Shown piece by piece: positions 1-7,797 of a DNA stretch of 21,478 nt. Position numbers and translations under genes: made by a program. The DNA lies in assembly GCA_034430415.1 (NCBI GenBank), contig DAOUEN010000070.1, forward strand, positions 1 to 21,478. Direction: 5' to 3'. Position 1 is the first letter of the stretch; each line of letters begins with the position of its first letter. The notes under the pieces were generated by a model that saw nothing but the letters and a program-made list of their open reading frames with translations, was not told the DNA's origin and did not search any database. Origin of the DNA: JADFUZ01 sp034430415 (GTDB lineage Bacteria; Chloroflexota; Dehalococcoidia; GIF9; AB-539-J10).

Positions 1-1
1 G

Positions 2-691
2 TTCATACTATGGATAATCCTCATGATCAAGGCCCATAACGGTGAGCGATATAAGCTCGCCTGGGCCGGTGATATTGCTGAGAGAATGGTGGGCCCATCT
101 GTTGCAGGCGGTGAATACGAGGGACCCGCACCTCAGGAAGCTGCACCAGCTGCCGAGGCGGCTTGGGAGAAGCCAGGCGGCCCCAGGGCAGAGAGACATA
201 TCATAAGCAAGAGAGATGCAAGAATAGCTGGTTCTGCCTTTGCCGTAGCCTGGAGCGTAGTCCTGCTGATACTCTTCAACTTTTTCAATCAGTACATTGC
301 ATTCTACAGTTCGGAAACAGTCGGCGGCACTACCACGTGGACGAGGCAACCTCTCTTCACTGAGGACATCAACCTATGGTTGCCAATTCTCACCACAACC
401 CTGGTAATCAGTGCCATCGGTCACATCATCTTGATCATATTCGACAGATATGTGCTGAGAGAGGTCGTTCACATTGTTGCAGGCGGCTTTGGGCTGGCTA
501 CAGTCATAGTCCTGCTGTCCGTATTCCCGTTTGACTTCAGTGTGATGCCCAACACAGCAATAGCCGATGTCGTGTATTCCGGCGTTACCATAGCCCTCAT
601 CTGCATCTGTATCGGAATAGCAGTGGGAATACTAGTCAGGTCGATAAGGCTGGGGGCAAACGTGGCGAAGGGCGTGACGAGCTATCAGTGA
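2..691 (+). CDS. DUF4870-like multi-pass membrane protein, 5' end cut off by the window
   Basis: The reading frame is open to the left edge (frame starting at base 2), so the gene begins outside the window. The first codons read FILWIILMIKAHNGERYKL followed by GDIAE, which resembles the last helix and tail of a DUF4870 domain (hydrophobic helix, then K-A-x-x-G-E-x-x-K and G-D-x-A-E). An internal ATG at 23 is therefore probably not the true start. After a Pro/Ala/Glu-rich linker come four hydrophobic segments (around 233-310, 380-440, 460-530 and 565-645), so a second membrane domain follows. Function is unknown; it is probably an integral inner-membrane protein. The DUF4870 match is from pattern memory, and the C-terminal domain is not recognised. 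Confidence 0.72.
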   Translation, partial: FILWIILMIKAHNGERYKLAWAGDIAERMVGPSVAGGEYEGPAPQEAAPAAEAAWEKPGGPRAERHIISKRDARIAGSAFAVAWSVVLLILFNFFNQYIAFYSSETVGGTTTWTRQPLFTEDINLWLPILTTTLVISAIGHIILIIFDRYVLREVVHIVAGGFGLATVIVLLSVFPFDFSVMPNTAIADVVYSGVTIALICICIGIAVGILVRSIRLGANVAKGVTSYQ

Positions 692-775
692 AACGCTTGG
701 CTCGGCCCGTTTCCACTATGGGCCAGGGTGCATTCCGTGTTCGTGCGGTGGGAACAGGCTTTGGCTGACTAGACC

Positions 776-1486
776 TTAGATACCCAGCTCCTCGCCCACC
801 AGCACCACGTTGATACGGTCCTTCTCGCTGCTCATGGCGCCCTCGATGATAACCGTATAGCAGCATATCTTCTCGGCATGAGTGCAATCGACACACCTGC
901 CCGTGCGCACACAGGGGAGGTCTGCCATGCTATCCTCATGGTGCTTGAGATAGTGGCGCCGGGCATTCATTGGTGCGGCTACCTGGTGAATCCGCTCCAG
1001 AGCTTCGTCGACATCTTTGACAATCTTATTGGTGCCGACTACCATGATGACCTTGTCGGGTCCATATACCATGGCGGCTACCCTGTTGCCCTCACCGTCG
1101 ATGTTCACCAGCTTGCCATCCAGGGTAACGGCGTTGCTACCGACCAGGAATACGTCGGCAGAGAAGGCCTCCCGTTTCATTCGCCGCCGCTCCGTTTCAC
1201 TATCGATGTAGTAGCCATCGGCGTCCCACTTGAACGGGTCGAGGATGGTGTTCTGGTTTCGCTTGACCAACTCGGGGACTATGCCGACCTGGTCCACGGT
1301 AATTGAGTCGCCGCGGGCAACGGTAACCCCCGGAGGAATCATCTCCAGGATTGTCTCCCGCGCTTCCTCGCGGTTGGCAACGTACCGGGCGTTGATGTGC
1401 CTCCGTTGCAGGTTCTTCACCACAACCCTGGCCCGTTCTTCACCCAGCCATTTCTTCTCCGGACTTACATCTGTATCGTCAGCCAT
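776..1486 (-). CDS. LUD-domain (LutC/YkgG, DUF162-type) lactate-utilization-like protein
   Basis: A 236-residue protein. The ATG at 1486 is chosen because AAAGGAGAG lies just upstream; the frame stays open further up to 1645 but the added residues look non-coding. The core motif around residues 116-142 (GSNAVTLDGKLVNIDGEGN, then RVAAMVYGP) and the following VIMVVGTNKIV are characteristic of the LUD domain. Near the C-terminus is a Cys cluster (Cys192, 198, 201, 208/209; RTGRCVDC) also seen in many stand-alone LUD proteins. LUD proteins LutB/LutC take part in lactate oxidation, but stand-alone members like this are mostly uncharacterised and no lutA or lutB lies nearby. Cytoplasmic; it appears to be a single-gene transcript. 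The family call is firm, the substrate unknown. Confidence 0.9.
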   Translation of the reverse strand: MADDTDVSPEKKWLGEERARVVVKNLQRRHINARYVANREEARETILEMIPPGVTVARGDSITVDQVGIVPELVKRNQNTILDPFKWDADGYYIDSETERRRMKREAFSADVFLVGSNAVTLDGKLVNIDGEGNRVAAMVYGPDKVIMVVGTNKIVKDVDEALERIHQVAAPMNARRHYLKHHEDSMADLPCVRTGRCVDCTHAEKICCYTVIIEGAMSSEKDRINVVLVGEELGI

Positions 1487-2006
1487 CGCTCTCCTTTCCG
1501 GCAGGACACTGCCAGTACTCGCGGGGAAGCGGTATCCATCCCTACCCCTGCCCCGGTCCGTTCCAGCATGTCCTGGCCTCGCCGCCTCATCATTTCCAGC
1601 ATATTCGCAGCTCCCTATCGGGTAGGCTTGCCGGGTTCCCGGCATAGTGAACTATGGATGCGAAGTATATCACCAGCGCCAATTGGCTCAAACTGTGAGG
1701 ATAAGCAGGAGTGTAGAGGCCGTTTGGCAACTTCTTCGGCGGCACCTGGCGCTGCTAGGAGGGAAACAGAACGATGTTTTGTTCAGTTGGTCAGGAAATA
1801 GAATGGTTTGGTGTCTGATCGGCCAACGGTATACTCGACGAACAGACGTGAGCCAGTAGGGCTCTGCGTGCCTGCCGCGCTATGTTACAATGGCGTGGGC
1901 ACAACGGGCTTGGGAGACAGTCTGTCATGCACGAAGCGCAAGCCGGAAATCAGAGGCTGGCGAAGCTCAGAGGATGAGTCGGAGCTCGGAAGGAGGTAGA
2001 GCACAA
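1487..2006. other. Intergenic stretch without a convincing gene
   Basis: About 520 bases between the divergently oriented LUD and membrane-protein genes. Short open frames are present (for example 1647-1859) but none has a Shine-Dalgarno site, a recognisable motif or a plausible composition. The only structure I can point to is a possible extended -10 element near 1883-1891. Confidence 0.5.
1883..1891 (+). promoter_or_regulatory. Possible extended -10 promoter (TGTTACAAT)
   Basis: TG-T-TACAAT is an extended -10 element with five of six consensus bases. The matching -35 position is poor. It would start a transcript of roughly 110 bases leader before the membrane-protein gene at 2007. Weak prediction. 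Confidence 0.28.
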
Positions 2007-2474
2007 ATGGCAGGCAAACCGAAGTTGTTGAAAGTCCTAGGCATAGTGCTATTGGCAGTTGCTGGAATCACGCTCGTAGCATTATTGGTCCATCTCGATG
2101 TCAAACCGGGTCATTACCACCTTGTCGATATTGGCGTAACCAACACCCTGAGGCTCACAATCTGGATTTTCGGCCTTTCGGGTGGCGGTCTGTTGGGCTA
2201 CAGGGCTGCAGTCCGACTGCGCTCACGACCTGGAACGGATGGAACGAACCGGAGGTCAAAGCTGCTGATTGTCATCGGGGCAATACTGCTGCTATGGTCG
2301 ATTGAGCGGGCGGTGGTTGGCGTTGCGCCACAGTCCAGCGTCGGACAGCTCATGTACGACTTCTCGGCGATGGTTGCAGCGGTCCTGATGGCTGTTCTGG
2401 TGTCTTTTGGCAGCTACTTCCTGCTTCGGGGAATGATACGAATTCCAAGACCTTCGAAGCCATCTGAACAATAG
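2007..2474 (+). CDS. Four-helix membrane protein of unknown function
   Basis: A 155-residue protein. The ATG at 2007 is preceded by AGGAGG at 1991-1996, which favours it over upstream in-frame starts at 1890 and 1977. Four hydrophobic segments are visible at about residues 7-27, 48-65, 84-104 and 115-140, separated by short Arg/Lys-rich loops; the C-terminus is basic and Pro-rich. No signal peptide cleavage site and no catalytic motif can be seen. It is followed after 12 bases by a broken TM2-like gene, so the two may form a small operon of membrane proteins. I do not recognise the family. Confidence 0.75.
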   Translation: MAGKPKLLKVLGIVLLAVAGITLVALLVHLDVKPGHYHLVDIGVTNTLRLTIWIFGLSGGGLLGYRAAVRLRSRPGTDGTNRRSKLLIVIGAILLLWSIERAVVGVAPQSSVGQLMYDFSAMVAAVLMAVLVSFGSYFLLRGMIRIPRPSKPSEQ

Positions 2475-2486
2475 CAGCAGCGGCAA

Positions 2487-2852
2487 ATGGAAGATGCTGT
2501 AGGGCAAGAATCCAAAAGCCCGAGAAAGGCCGTGTTGCTGGCTGCCCTGCCGGGGTTGGTGTGTTGCCTCGGCATAGGGCACCTGTACGCCGGTAGGGTG
2601 CGCCGGGACTGCTGCTGCTGTTGGGGGGCTGGGGGTTGGCCGCGGCGAGCTTCTTCTGCGTCACCGCCTGGTCGATGTGCCAACCTGGTCATCCCGCCGC
2701 CGGGCCAGCCTATAGGCGAGCCGCCGGCCGCTGCTGACGTCTTTCTCACCGTCGGCATTGTGTCTTTTCTGAGCCTCGTCTCCCTGTGGATATGGCAAAT
2801 GATAGACGCGAGAGCAATATGCAAACAATACAACTCAGGAATTAATCGCTAA
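2487..2852 (+). pseudogene. TM2-domain-like membrane protein, broken by two frame changes
   Basis: As it stands the frame encodes 121 residues. The start (KAVLLAALPGL, then GIGHLYAGRVRR) and end (DVFLTVGIVSFL, LWIWQMIDA, KQYN) look like a TM2-type protein: a hydrophobic helix, G-H-x-Y-x-G-R turn, a second helix and a closing W-x-x-D-A-x-x-x-x-x-Y-N. The middle is nonsense (CCCCWGAGGW). Shifting frame after 2607 instead gives GLLLLLGGWGLAAASFFCVT, a proper transmembrane helix, as if one G were missing from the GGG at 2605-2607. A second change between about 2690 and 2735 is then needed to regain the last helix. Either a real pseudogene or sequence errors. There is no strong Shine-Dalgarno before the ATG. 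Confidence 0.6.
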
Positions 2853-2870
2853 CAACGGATACTCTCACGT

Positions 2871-2880
2871 AAAGGAGGTG
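2871..2880 (+). promoter_or_regulatory. Strong ribosome binding site AAAGGAGGTG
   Basis: A near-perfect complement to the 16S rRNA tail, five bases before the ATG at 2886. It fixes the start of the HEAT-repeat gene. Confidence 0.8.
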
Positions 2881-2885
2881 TAAAG

Positions 2886-4127
2886 ATGGAAGAATCGAAA
2901 GTGAAGCAATTAGCAGCCAAGAAAGATATTCAAGGGCTAATAGACGCCTTAAGCTCCAAGAATCTTTATGTTCGAGACGACGCGGCTAGAGCGCTCGGTG
3001 AGCTAAAGGATTCGAAGGCAGTAGAGCCACTTATTCAAGCTCTCCATGACAAGAATAAGTATGTTCGACAAGCAGCAGCATGGGCTCTTGGTATGATAAA
3101 AGATGTAAGAGCTATAGTACCTCTCATTAAAGTTATGCATACTGAAGAGCTTCAGTATGAAGCACCGGAAGCTCTAGAAAAGATAGGGAAACTAGCAGTA
3201 GAACCTCTAATCGAGGCTTTGAAAGACAAGGATGCGTTCATCCGTTATAAAGCTGCTGAAGTATTGGGAGAGCTAAGAGATTCGAGAGCAGTAGAATCGC
3301 TAATTCATGCCTTGAATGATAATGATGATTCTGTTAGAAGCGAGGCGGCAGTAGCTCTTGGAGAAATAAAAGATCCACAGCCTGTAGAACAACTGATCAA
3401 GACATTAGAAGATACGGACATTACTGTTCGGTGGAGTGCAGTAGAAGCTCTTGGGGAGATAGGAGGTGCTAGAGCGCTAAGCGTCCTGATTAAATCCCTC
3501 AAAAATAAAGAGCTTGGTGAACGAGCTGCAGAAGCGCTTGGTAAGACAAAGAGCCCAAGCGCGATTGAGCCTCTTCTCGAGTTGCTAAAACATAGTGAGC
3601 AGGATGTTCAACAGGGGGCAGCCTGGGCTCTCGGTGAAACAAAAGCTGCCAGAGCTGTAAGCTCCCTGATTGAAGCCCTTCATAATAGTGAAAGCCCTAG
3701 TGTTCGTCATAATGCCGCTGAGGCTCTTGGTAAGATAGGAGGGGAAGTAGGAAGAAGATCCCTTGCTGAAGCATTGAAGAATGACGTACACGAATATGTT
3801 AGGGAAGCAGCGGCTGAGGCTTTAGGAAGGATAGGGGATGCTAGCACCTTGGAGTCCCTTGCTGAATCCTTGAGAAATGAATATCACGGAAATGTTCGTG
3901 AGAAAGCAATAGTGGCTCTGAGCAAGACAAAGGATATGAGAAAAGTAGAAATACTTATCGAGGCCTTGAATGACGTCTATTGGAAAGTAAGAGAAATAGC
4001 AGCAAGGTCACTTGGACAAATAGGGGATGATAGAGCAGTAGAACCTCTCACTAAATTGCTGAAAGATGAAGATGAAGGTGTTCGAAAAACTGCAAAGAAA
4101 TCTTTAGATAAGATAAAAGGAAAGTGA
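2886..4127 (+). CDS. HEAT-repeat (PBS lyase HEAT-like) protein
   Basis: A 413-residue protein made almost entirely of about 13 helical repeats of 29-32 residues. Each follows the pattern A-V-x-P-L-I-x-A-L-x-D-x-x-x-x-V-R-x-x-A-A-x-A-L-G-x-I, the signature of PBS lyase-type HEAT repeats; one unit near residues 198-226 is shortened. There is no signal peptide or membrane segment, so it should be a cytoplasmic alpha-solenoid acting as a protein-binding scaffold. Such proteins occur with many unrelated partners, so no specific role follows. Its codon use is clearly richer in A/T than the flanking genes and the Shine-Dalgarno is unusually strong, which suggests a separate origin. The nearest neighbour downstream is a nuclease-like gene on the opposite strand. 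Confidence 0.93.
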   Translation: MEESKVKQLAAKKDIQGLIDALSSKNLYVRDDAARALGELKDSKAVEPLIQALHDKNKYVRQAAAWALGMIKDVRAIVPLIKVMHTEELQYEAPEALEKIGKLAVEPLIEALKDKDAFIRYKAAEVLGELRDSRAVESLIHALNDNDDSVRSEAAVALGEIKDPQPVEQLIKTLEDTDITVRWSAVEALGEIGGARALSVLIKSLKNKELGERAAEALGKTKSPSAIEPLLELLKHSEQDVQQGAAWALGETKAARAVSSLIEALHNSESPSVRHNAAEALGKIGGEVGRRSLAEALKNDVHEYVREAAAEALGRIGDASTLESLAESLRNEYHGNVREKAIVALSKTKDMRKVEILIEALNDVYWKVREIAARSLGQIGDDRAVEPLTKLLKDEDEGVRKTAKKSLDKIKGK

Positions 4128-4215
4128 ATTTGATAACTAAAGCAGACAAGAATCTGGATAAAATGAACATAAGTTACACAATCTGGCTGTTTGTGTCACG
4201 GCGCCATGGATTGAC

Positions 4216-4812
4216 TCAATCAGTCTTGCTGGCGGGTTTGGTTATCCAATCTTGAGCGTCACCAACGTAGTCATGCCCAACTATTTCGTAACCGCAACTC
4301 CTCGCGGCTTCAGAAAGCGCCTCAGCAAGACTCGCAGGCTTTCGCTTGGACAACTGTCTCCATGCCTCTTCGTGTCTGGTAGCACAGTATTCTTCAAGAC
4401 TCTCTGCCCGCGTCTTGTTTCCGTATCTTCTGTCTTTGGCGGGTAAGGGCAAATGATACCGGGTTGTATGTTTGAGAGTTTGGATTGTTGCATGTTGTTC
4501 ATAGACACCCGATGGTAAGACCCAGATCTCGGGTTGTCCGTATTCGCTCAACTTCGCCTTACTCATGTCTACGCAGATAATGAAAAGGTTCGTGCTAGGT
4601 TCAAGGTCATAGACGTTGAAATACCCTGCCTGGGGCTCTGCCTCCGTAGATTTCACCTGCAGTTCGACGTATGCACTACCATCATCACCGCGTATGATTG
4701 CATCAACCCCAATATCTACGACGGGCAAATAGAGATCAAGACCCCTTTTAATCAGCTCACCAAAGACGTAGTATTCTGCACGTTTACCCTTGTGGCGTGA
4801 ACTGGTCCCCAT
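4216..4812 (-). CDS. Stand-alone PD-(D/E)XK nuclease-like protein (DUF4365-like)
   Basis: A 198-residue protein. The ATG at 4812 is chosen over an in-frame upstream ATG at 4857 because GGAGGT sits five bases before it. The N-terminal half has the usual order of a restriction-type nuclease fold: helix with Glu13 (GKRAEYYVFGELIKRG), then GVDAII with Asp37, then the strand YVELQVKST with Gln52-x-Lys54, matching the D...(E/Q)-x-K active site of Mrr/DUF4365-type and intron-encoded endonuclease-like proteins. The C-terminal half is charged and helical with no motif I know. No methyltransferase, helicase or toxin partner lies next to it. Nuclease activity is inferred from these motifs only. Confidence 0.65.
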   Translation of the reverse strand: MGTSSRHKGKRAEYYVFGELIKRGLDLYLPVVDIGVDAIIRGDDGSAYVELQVKSTEAEPQAGYFNVYDLEPSTNLFIICVDMSKAKLSEYGQPEIWVLPSGVYEQHATIQTLKHTTRYHLPLPAKDRRYGNKTRAESLEEYCATRHEEAWRQLSKRKPASLAEALSEAARSCGYEIVGHDYVGDAQDWITKPASKTD

Positions 4813-5208
4813 GACTACCTCCGCCAATATTACTTGACGCAAAGTAAAGGCACACATACGTTATCATGTCAAGCCTAGTAGCAAAAAGCGGTGGTGGACT
4901 GCAGGTCGAGATCGAATGAAGAAGATATATCACCTCGCGCGGTGGCCGATGCCCGTTCTGAGAATAATGCCTTCAGCGTCGATGCAGGCACTTCAATTCT
5001 TGACCGTTCATTGGAAGACGTCACTGCATTTCCACTGTCCCAGATTCTTCTCAAGACAGTAGTGAGTTCTAAGGTCGCGAGTGCATTCGGCACGGACAGC
5101 CAGTTTTGATGCCACATTGCGACGTGTTGTGTAGTTGCACATTTGGGCGTTCTGTGACTTTGGGGATGGATACACACTCGTCAAGCAGCGGCCCGGACGA
5201 TTGTGCAG
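4813..5208. other. Gene-free stretch upstream of the nuclease-like gene
   Basis: About 400 bases. Overlapping open frames on both strands (roughly 4891-5109 plus, 4875-5177 minus) have no Shine-Dalgarno site and no motif. Apart from a promoter candidate at 4843-4872 reading toward the nuclease-like gene, I see nothing. Confidence 0.5.
4843..4872 (-). promoter_or_regulatory. Candidate sigma-70 promoter for the nuclease-like gene
   Basis: Reading the minus strand, a perfect -35 TTGACA (4872-4867) is followed after 18 bases by TTTACT (4848-4843), which matches four of six -10 bases. The predicted start of transcription lies about 25 bases before the chosen ATG at 4812. Confidence 0.4.
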
Positions 5209-5645
5209 CTAGGCAAAGAAACAGGAAACTTTGCCATAGCACAGCAGGTAGTCCCCCGCCAGCACAGTCTCTTCCGCTCCGGGTCAAGCAGCACTCTGTC
5301 CCCTCGCTCAATAGCCAGAACCGTGGCGCCGCGTTCAACCAGACCGGTCTCTGCAAGCGCCAAGCCGGCGCTACCATCTTCCTCGCGTACCGCAATACGG
5401 GCTACGCCGTAGTCACCCGCCGGGCAAAGCAGCTCGTCAGCCACCAAACAAGTTACAGCGTGTTCCTGGCGCGCTAATCGGGTGATGCCGTCGGTGAACC
5501 TATCCACGACTTTCAGGCTGGCAAGCGTAACTAAGAGAAGTGTGAGGAGAACCAGAAGTGTCCCTGCCGTTGCCCGCCGCTTGCGCTCAGGAAGTCGGCC
5601 GGTGGGGAGATCTTGTCCGTTTACGCCAGACCAGAACCCATGCAA
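5181..5645 (-). CDS. Membrane-anchored TrkA_C (RCK_C) domain protein, frameshifted near its end
   Basis: One N-terminal transmembrane helix (about residues 29-46, LLVLLTLLLVT) is followed by a region resembling a TrkA C-terminal ligand-binding domain: ARIAVREEDGSAGLALAETG, then ATVLAIERGDRVLLDP. In frame, the sequence then degenerates (RKRLCWRGTTCCAM). Adding one base in the CC/GGG at 5279-5283 gives GAEETVLAGDYLLCYGKVS, the expected closing strand pair with L-x-x-G-D-x-L-L-x-Y-G, ending at a TAG at 5209-5211 (145 residues). The start is a TTG without a good Shine-Dalgarno, 59 bases inside the preceding gene, so it is uncertain. RCK_C domains bind nucleotides or ions and gate cation transport, but no channel is encoded here. 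Confidence 0.55.
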   Translation of the reverse strand: MHGFWSGVNGQDLPTGRLPERKRRATAGTLLVLLTLLLVTLASLKVVDRFTDGITRLARQEHAVTCLVADELLCPAGDYGVARIAVREEDGSAGLALAETGLVERGATVLAIERGDRVLLDPERKRLCWRGTTCCAMAKFPVSLPSCTIVRAAA

Positions 5646-7118
5646 TCATGGCGACAAAACCAGCCACGCACAGCCAGGCGAAGAGGTCGCCAATCTGTGA
5701 GTATACGGTGGTGACACCTTCAGTCGGAACGTATGCAATCATTACCGGCTCTTCGCTCGCGAAATAGTCCGCCATTGCCAACACCCGTCCCCGATAATCC
5801 GTGGCAACCGAGAACCCATGGCTGGTAGGGCGCACCAGTGAGAAGCCGTTTTCAATCGCCCGAAACGTTGCCATTTGCATGCGAAGAGGGGCAACCTCCT
5901 CCGAGTCATTCGACGGATTGAACATTACGTCCGCTCCAGCCGCGCCGGCCTGGCGAATCAGGTTGGGGAAGTCCATATCAAAGCAGATTGCCGCGGCAAT
6001 TCTTCCGTAGCGCGTGTCCAAGGTGAGAATGTCACCGGCTCCACGCATCGAAGATTCGCCCGGAACGGGGCGGGATTTGAGGTACTCCCAGGCAATCTCG
6101 CCTGACGGTTCAACCAACACGACTTTGTTCTCAACCAGACTCTCACCGGAGCGCAGCGTGGCCAATGCCATGCCTAGATAGATCCCTTCCTGGCGGGCAA
6201 GCGAGCAACCGCGCTCGATAAGTGCAGCCTCGTCCTCCTTCAGTACTAGACCGCCGCCCTCGCTCCAGAAGATGATAGTGGCACCAGCCCGGGCCTCCCG
6301 CTCGCTCCGCTCAAGCAGATGCTCGGTATCGGCGCTGAACTCTGCACGAATAGACTCCAGTTCCGTATCTGTAGCCTCGCCAGAGAGAAAACGTTGCACG
6401 GAGTCTTCAATATCCTGACCCATCTCAAATACTTCAGTCGCGGGGATGGCTGCTGTGCGGACGGTGTCGGATGCCGGTGTGGAGACAAGTGACGCGCCGC
6501 CGGCGAGCAACGACACGGCCAGTATGCCGGCATATGTCACAACACCCTTCCAGACTTCCTTCCAGCTGAACTGCTGCTCCCAAGCCCAGTTGACCGTAGA
6601 GGCAAACCAGGCGAGCAAGAAGGTTATCCCTGATAGCCCCGTAACCGACAGAATCTGCAGCAGAGGCAGGTTGCCATATTGCGTATATGCCAGTGACCCG
6701 AAACTGCTGTAGGGACTTGTCAACGTCATGATGTATTGTGTCGTTACCATCACCAAAGGGAAGACCAGCGTTGACACAAAGCCCGTCAGCCGGGAAGCAA
6801 GAAGGCGGGCGGTGAGGAAGGCCAAAGCGTTAGAGAGAGATATTATCACCACGAAAACGAAATATGCTGCGTGTGAAAGGGGCACCAAACCTTGCCAGGC
6901 GAAATAAACGGAACCATAAACACAAACGTGTAGATGATGAATCCACGTTTGAGTGGCTGTGTTCGCCAGAAGCGAAGCGCAAAGAGCAGGGATAGCCAGG
7001 TTGCCAGCGGAATGTTCCAATTTCCATTGGTGAACAAGGCGAATATGGCTGCGAGAGCTAGCCAAAGAAAGGACCAGCGGTCCCACTTCTCTGTGACGGT
7101 TGAGCGTTGTTCCATCAT
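5587..7118 (-). CDS. Apolipoprotein N-acyltransferase-like membrane CN-hydrolase, with one apparent frameshift
   Basis: The ATG at 7118 follows AAGGAGGGGAG. The first ~72 residues are in one frame and the rest in another; inserting one T at the TTT complementary to 6902-6904 joins ...FVFMVPFI to FAWQGLVPLSHAAYF and gives about 510 residues, the usual Lnt length. The N-terminal half has some six transmembrane helices. The nitrilase domain keeps all three catalytic residues: Glu287 in FWSEGGG, Lys348 in EYLKSRPVPGES and Cys379 in AICFDMDFP, and a last helix (LCVAGFVAMIAWVLVWR) closes the protein as in Lnt. Lnt transfers a fatty acyl group to the N-terminal Cys of lipoproteins at the outer face of the inner membrane. 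The lipoprotein at 11778 would be a possible client. Whether the gene is functional depends on the frameshift being real. Confidence 0.8.
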
Positions 7119-7389
7119 GACGATCTCCCCTCCTTCTCCAATTCGCTCACCTAACGCTGGTTCCTCCGTCCCGAGGAACACGGAAACGATGCCCATCATA
7201 TGCTGTTATGGTTCGGGAAGTGAACATTGTGTACTCGTTCATATGATTAGTGACACCTCACCTTTTATGTCTGCACTGCGTGCCACGGTTTGAACCATTT
7301 TCGGATTACACAATACAGCGTGTTGTTGAACACAGAAATTTGAAAAGAATCCAAGAACCCGCTCATCTCACTGCCCATACCTCTTTAGT

Positions 7390-7779
7390 TTACTCTGGTG
7401 GTTGCTTCTTGGCCTTGAGCTTTCTCGCCTCCTGATCCTCTGTAATCGCCTGTTCTCTAGCCAAATTGGCTTTTCTTCTCGCCTGTTCTCTAGCTGATTG
7501 GCTAATCTCCTCAGCAGCTCGTTTTTCCGCTCGCTTGGTTTCCCTTCCTTTCTGATCCTTTGTAATCGCCTGTTCTCTAGCCAAATTGGCTTTTCTTCTC
7601 GCCTGTTCTCTAGCTAATTGCTCAATTTCCTCAGCAGCTCGTTTTTCCGCTCGCTTGGTTTCCCTTCCTTTCTGATCCTCTGTAATCGCCTGTTCTCTAG
7701 CTGATTGGCTAATCTCCTCAGCAGCTCGTTCTTCCGCTCGCTTGGCCTCTTTTAGTGATTGTTCTTCTTTGTCTGTCAT
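7390..7779 (-). CDS. Highly charged coiled-coil protein made of 40-residue repeats
   Basis: A 129-residue protein starting at the ATG at 7779, six bases after GGGAGGT. It is nearly all Lys, Arg, Glu, Ala and Gln and predicted to be one long helix or coiled coil. The unit (KGRETKRAEKRAAEEI, then AREQARRKANLAREQAITEDQ) occurs twice in full and once at the N-terminus lacking 11 residues. There is no signal peptide, hydrophobic segment or cysteine. It is lower in GC than the transport operon. An insertion sequence ends 18 bases upstream of the start codon, so its native promoter may be gone. Function unknown. Because such sequence can arise from repeat expansion alone, I am sure of the frame but not of a role. 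Confidence 0.75.
   Translation of the reverse strand: MTDKEEQSLKEAKRAEERAAEEISQSAREQAITEDQKGRETKRAEKRAAEEIEQLAREQARRKANLAREQAITKDQKGRETKRAEKRAAEEISQSAREQARRKANLAREQAITEDQEARKLKAKKQPPE
7441..7746 (+). repeat. 120-bp tandem direct repeat, about 2.5 copies
   Basis: Units 7441-7560 and 7561-7680 differ at about 6 of 120 positions. A third partial unit from 7681 lacks 33 bases; the lost segment is bounded by the 13-base direct repeat GCCTGTTCTCTAG, as expected for slipped-strand deletion. All unit lengths are multiples of three, so the reading frame of the coiled-coil gene is preserved. Confidence 0.92.
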
Positions 7780-7797
7780 CGTTTTACCTCCCAATAT

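Noticed and set aside
8..349. Minus-strand open frame of 113 codons
   Set aside because: It lies opposite the clearly membrane-protein-coding plus frame, has no ribosome site and no family-like motif.
692..775. GGCCC/GGGCC inverted repeat between the first two genes as a terminator
   Set aside because: Five-base stem, 11-base loop and no T-run; too weak to call.
878..1625. Plus-strand open frames opposite the LUD gene
   Set aside because: Antisense shadows of a well-conserved domain; no ribosome sites.
4875..5177. Open frames on both strands upstream of the nuclease-like gene
   Set aside because: No ribosome site, start context or recognisable motif; both strands equally open, so chance is the simpler view.
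7441..7746. CRISPR-like array
   Set aside because: The 120-bp units are contiguous, protein coding and in frame, with no spacers.
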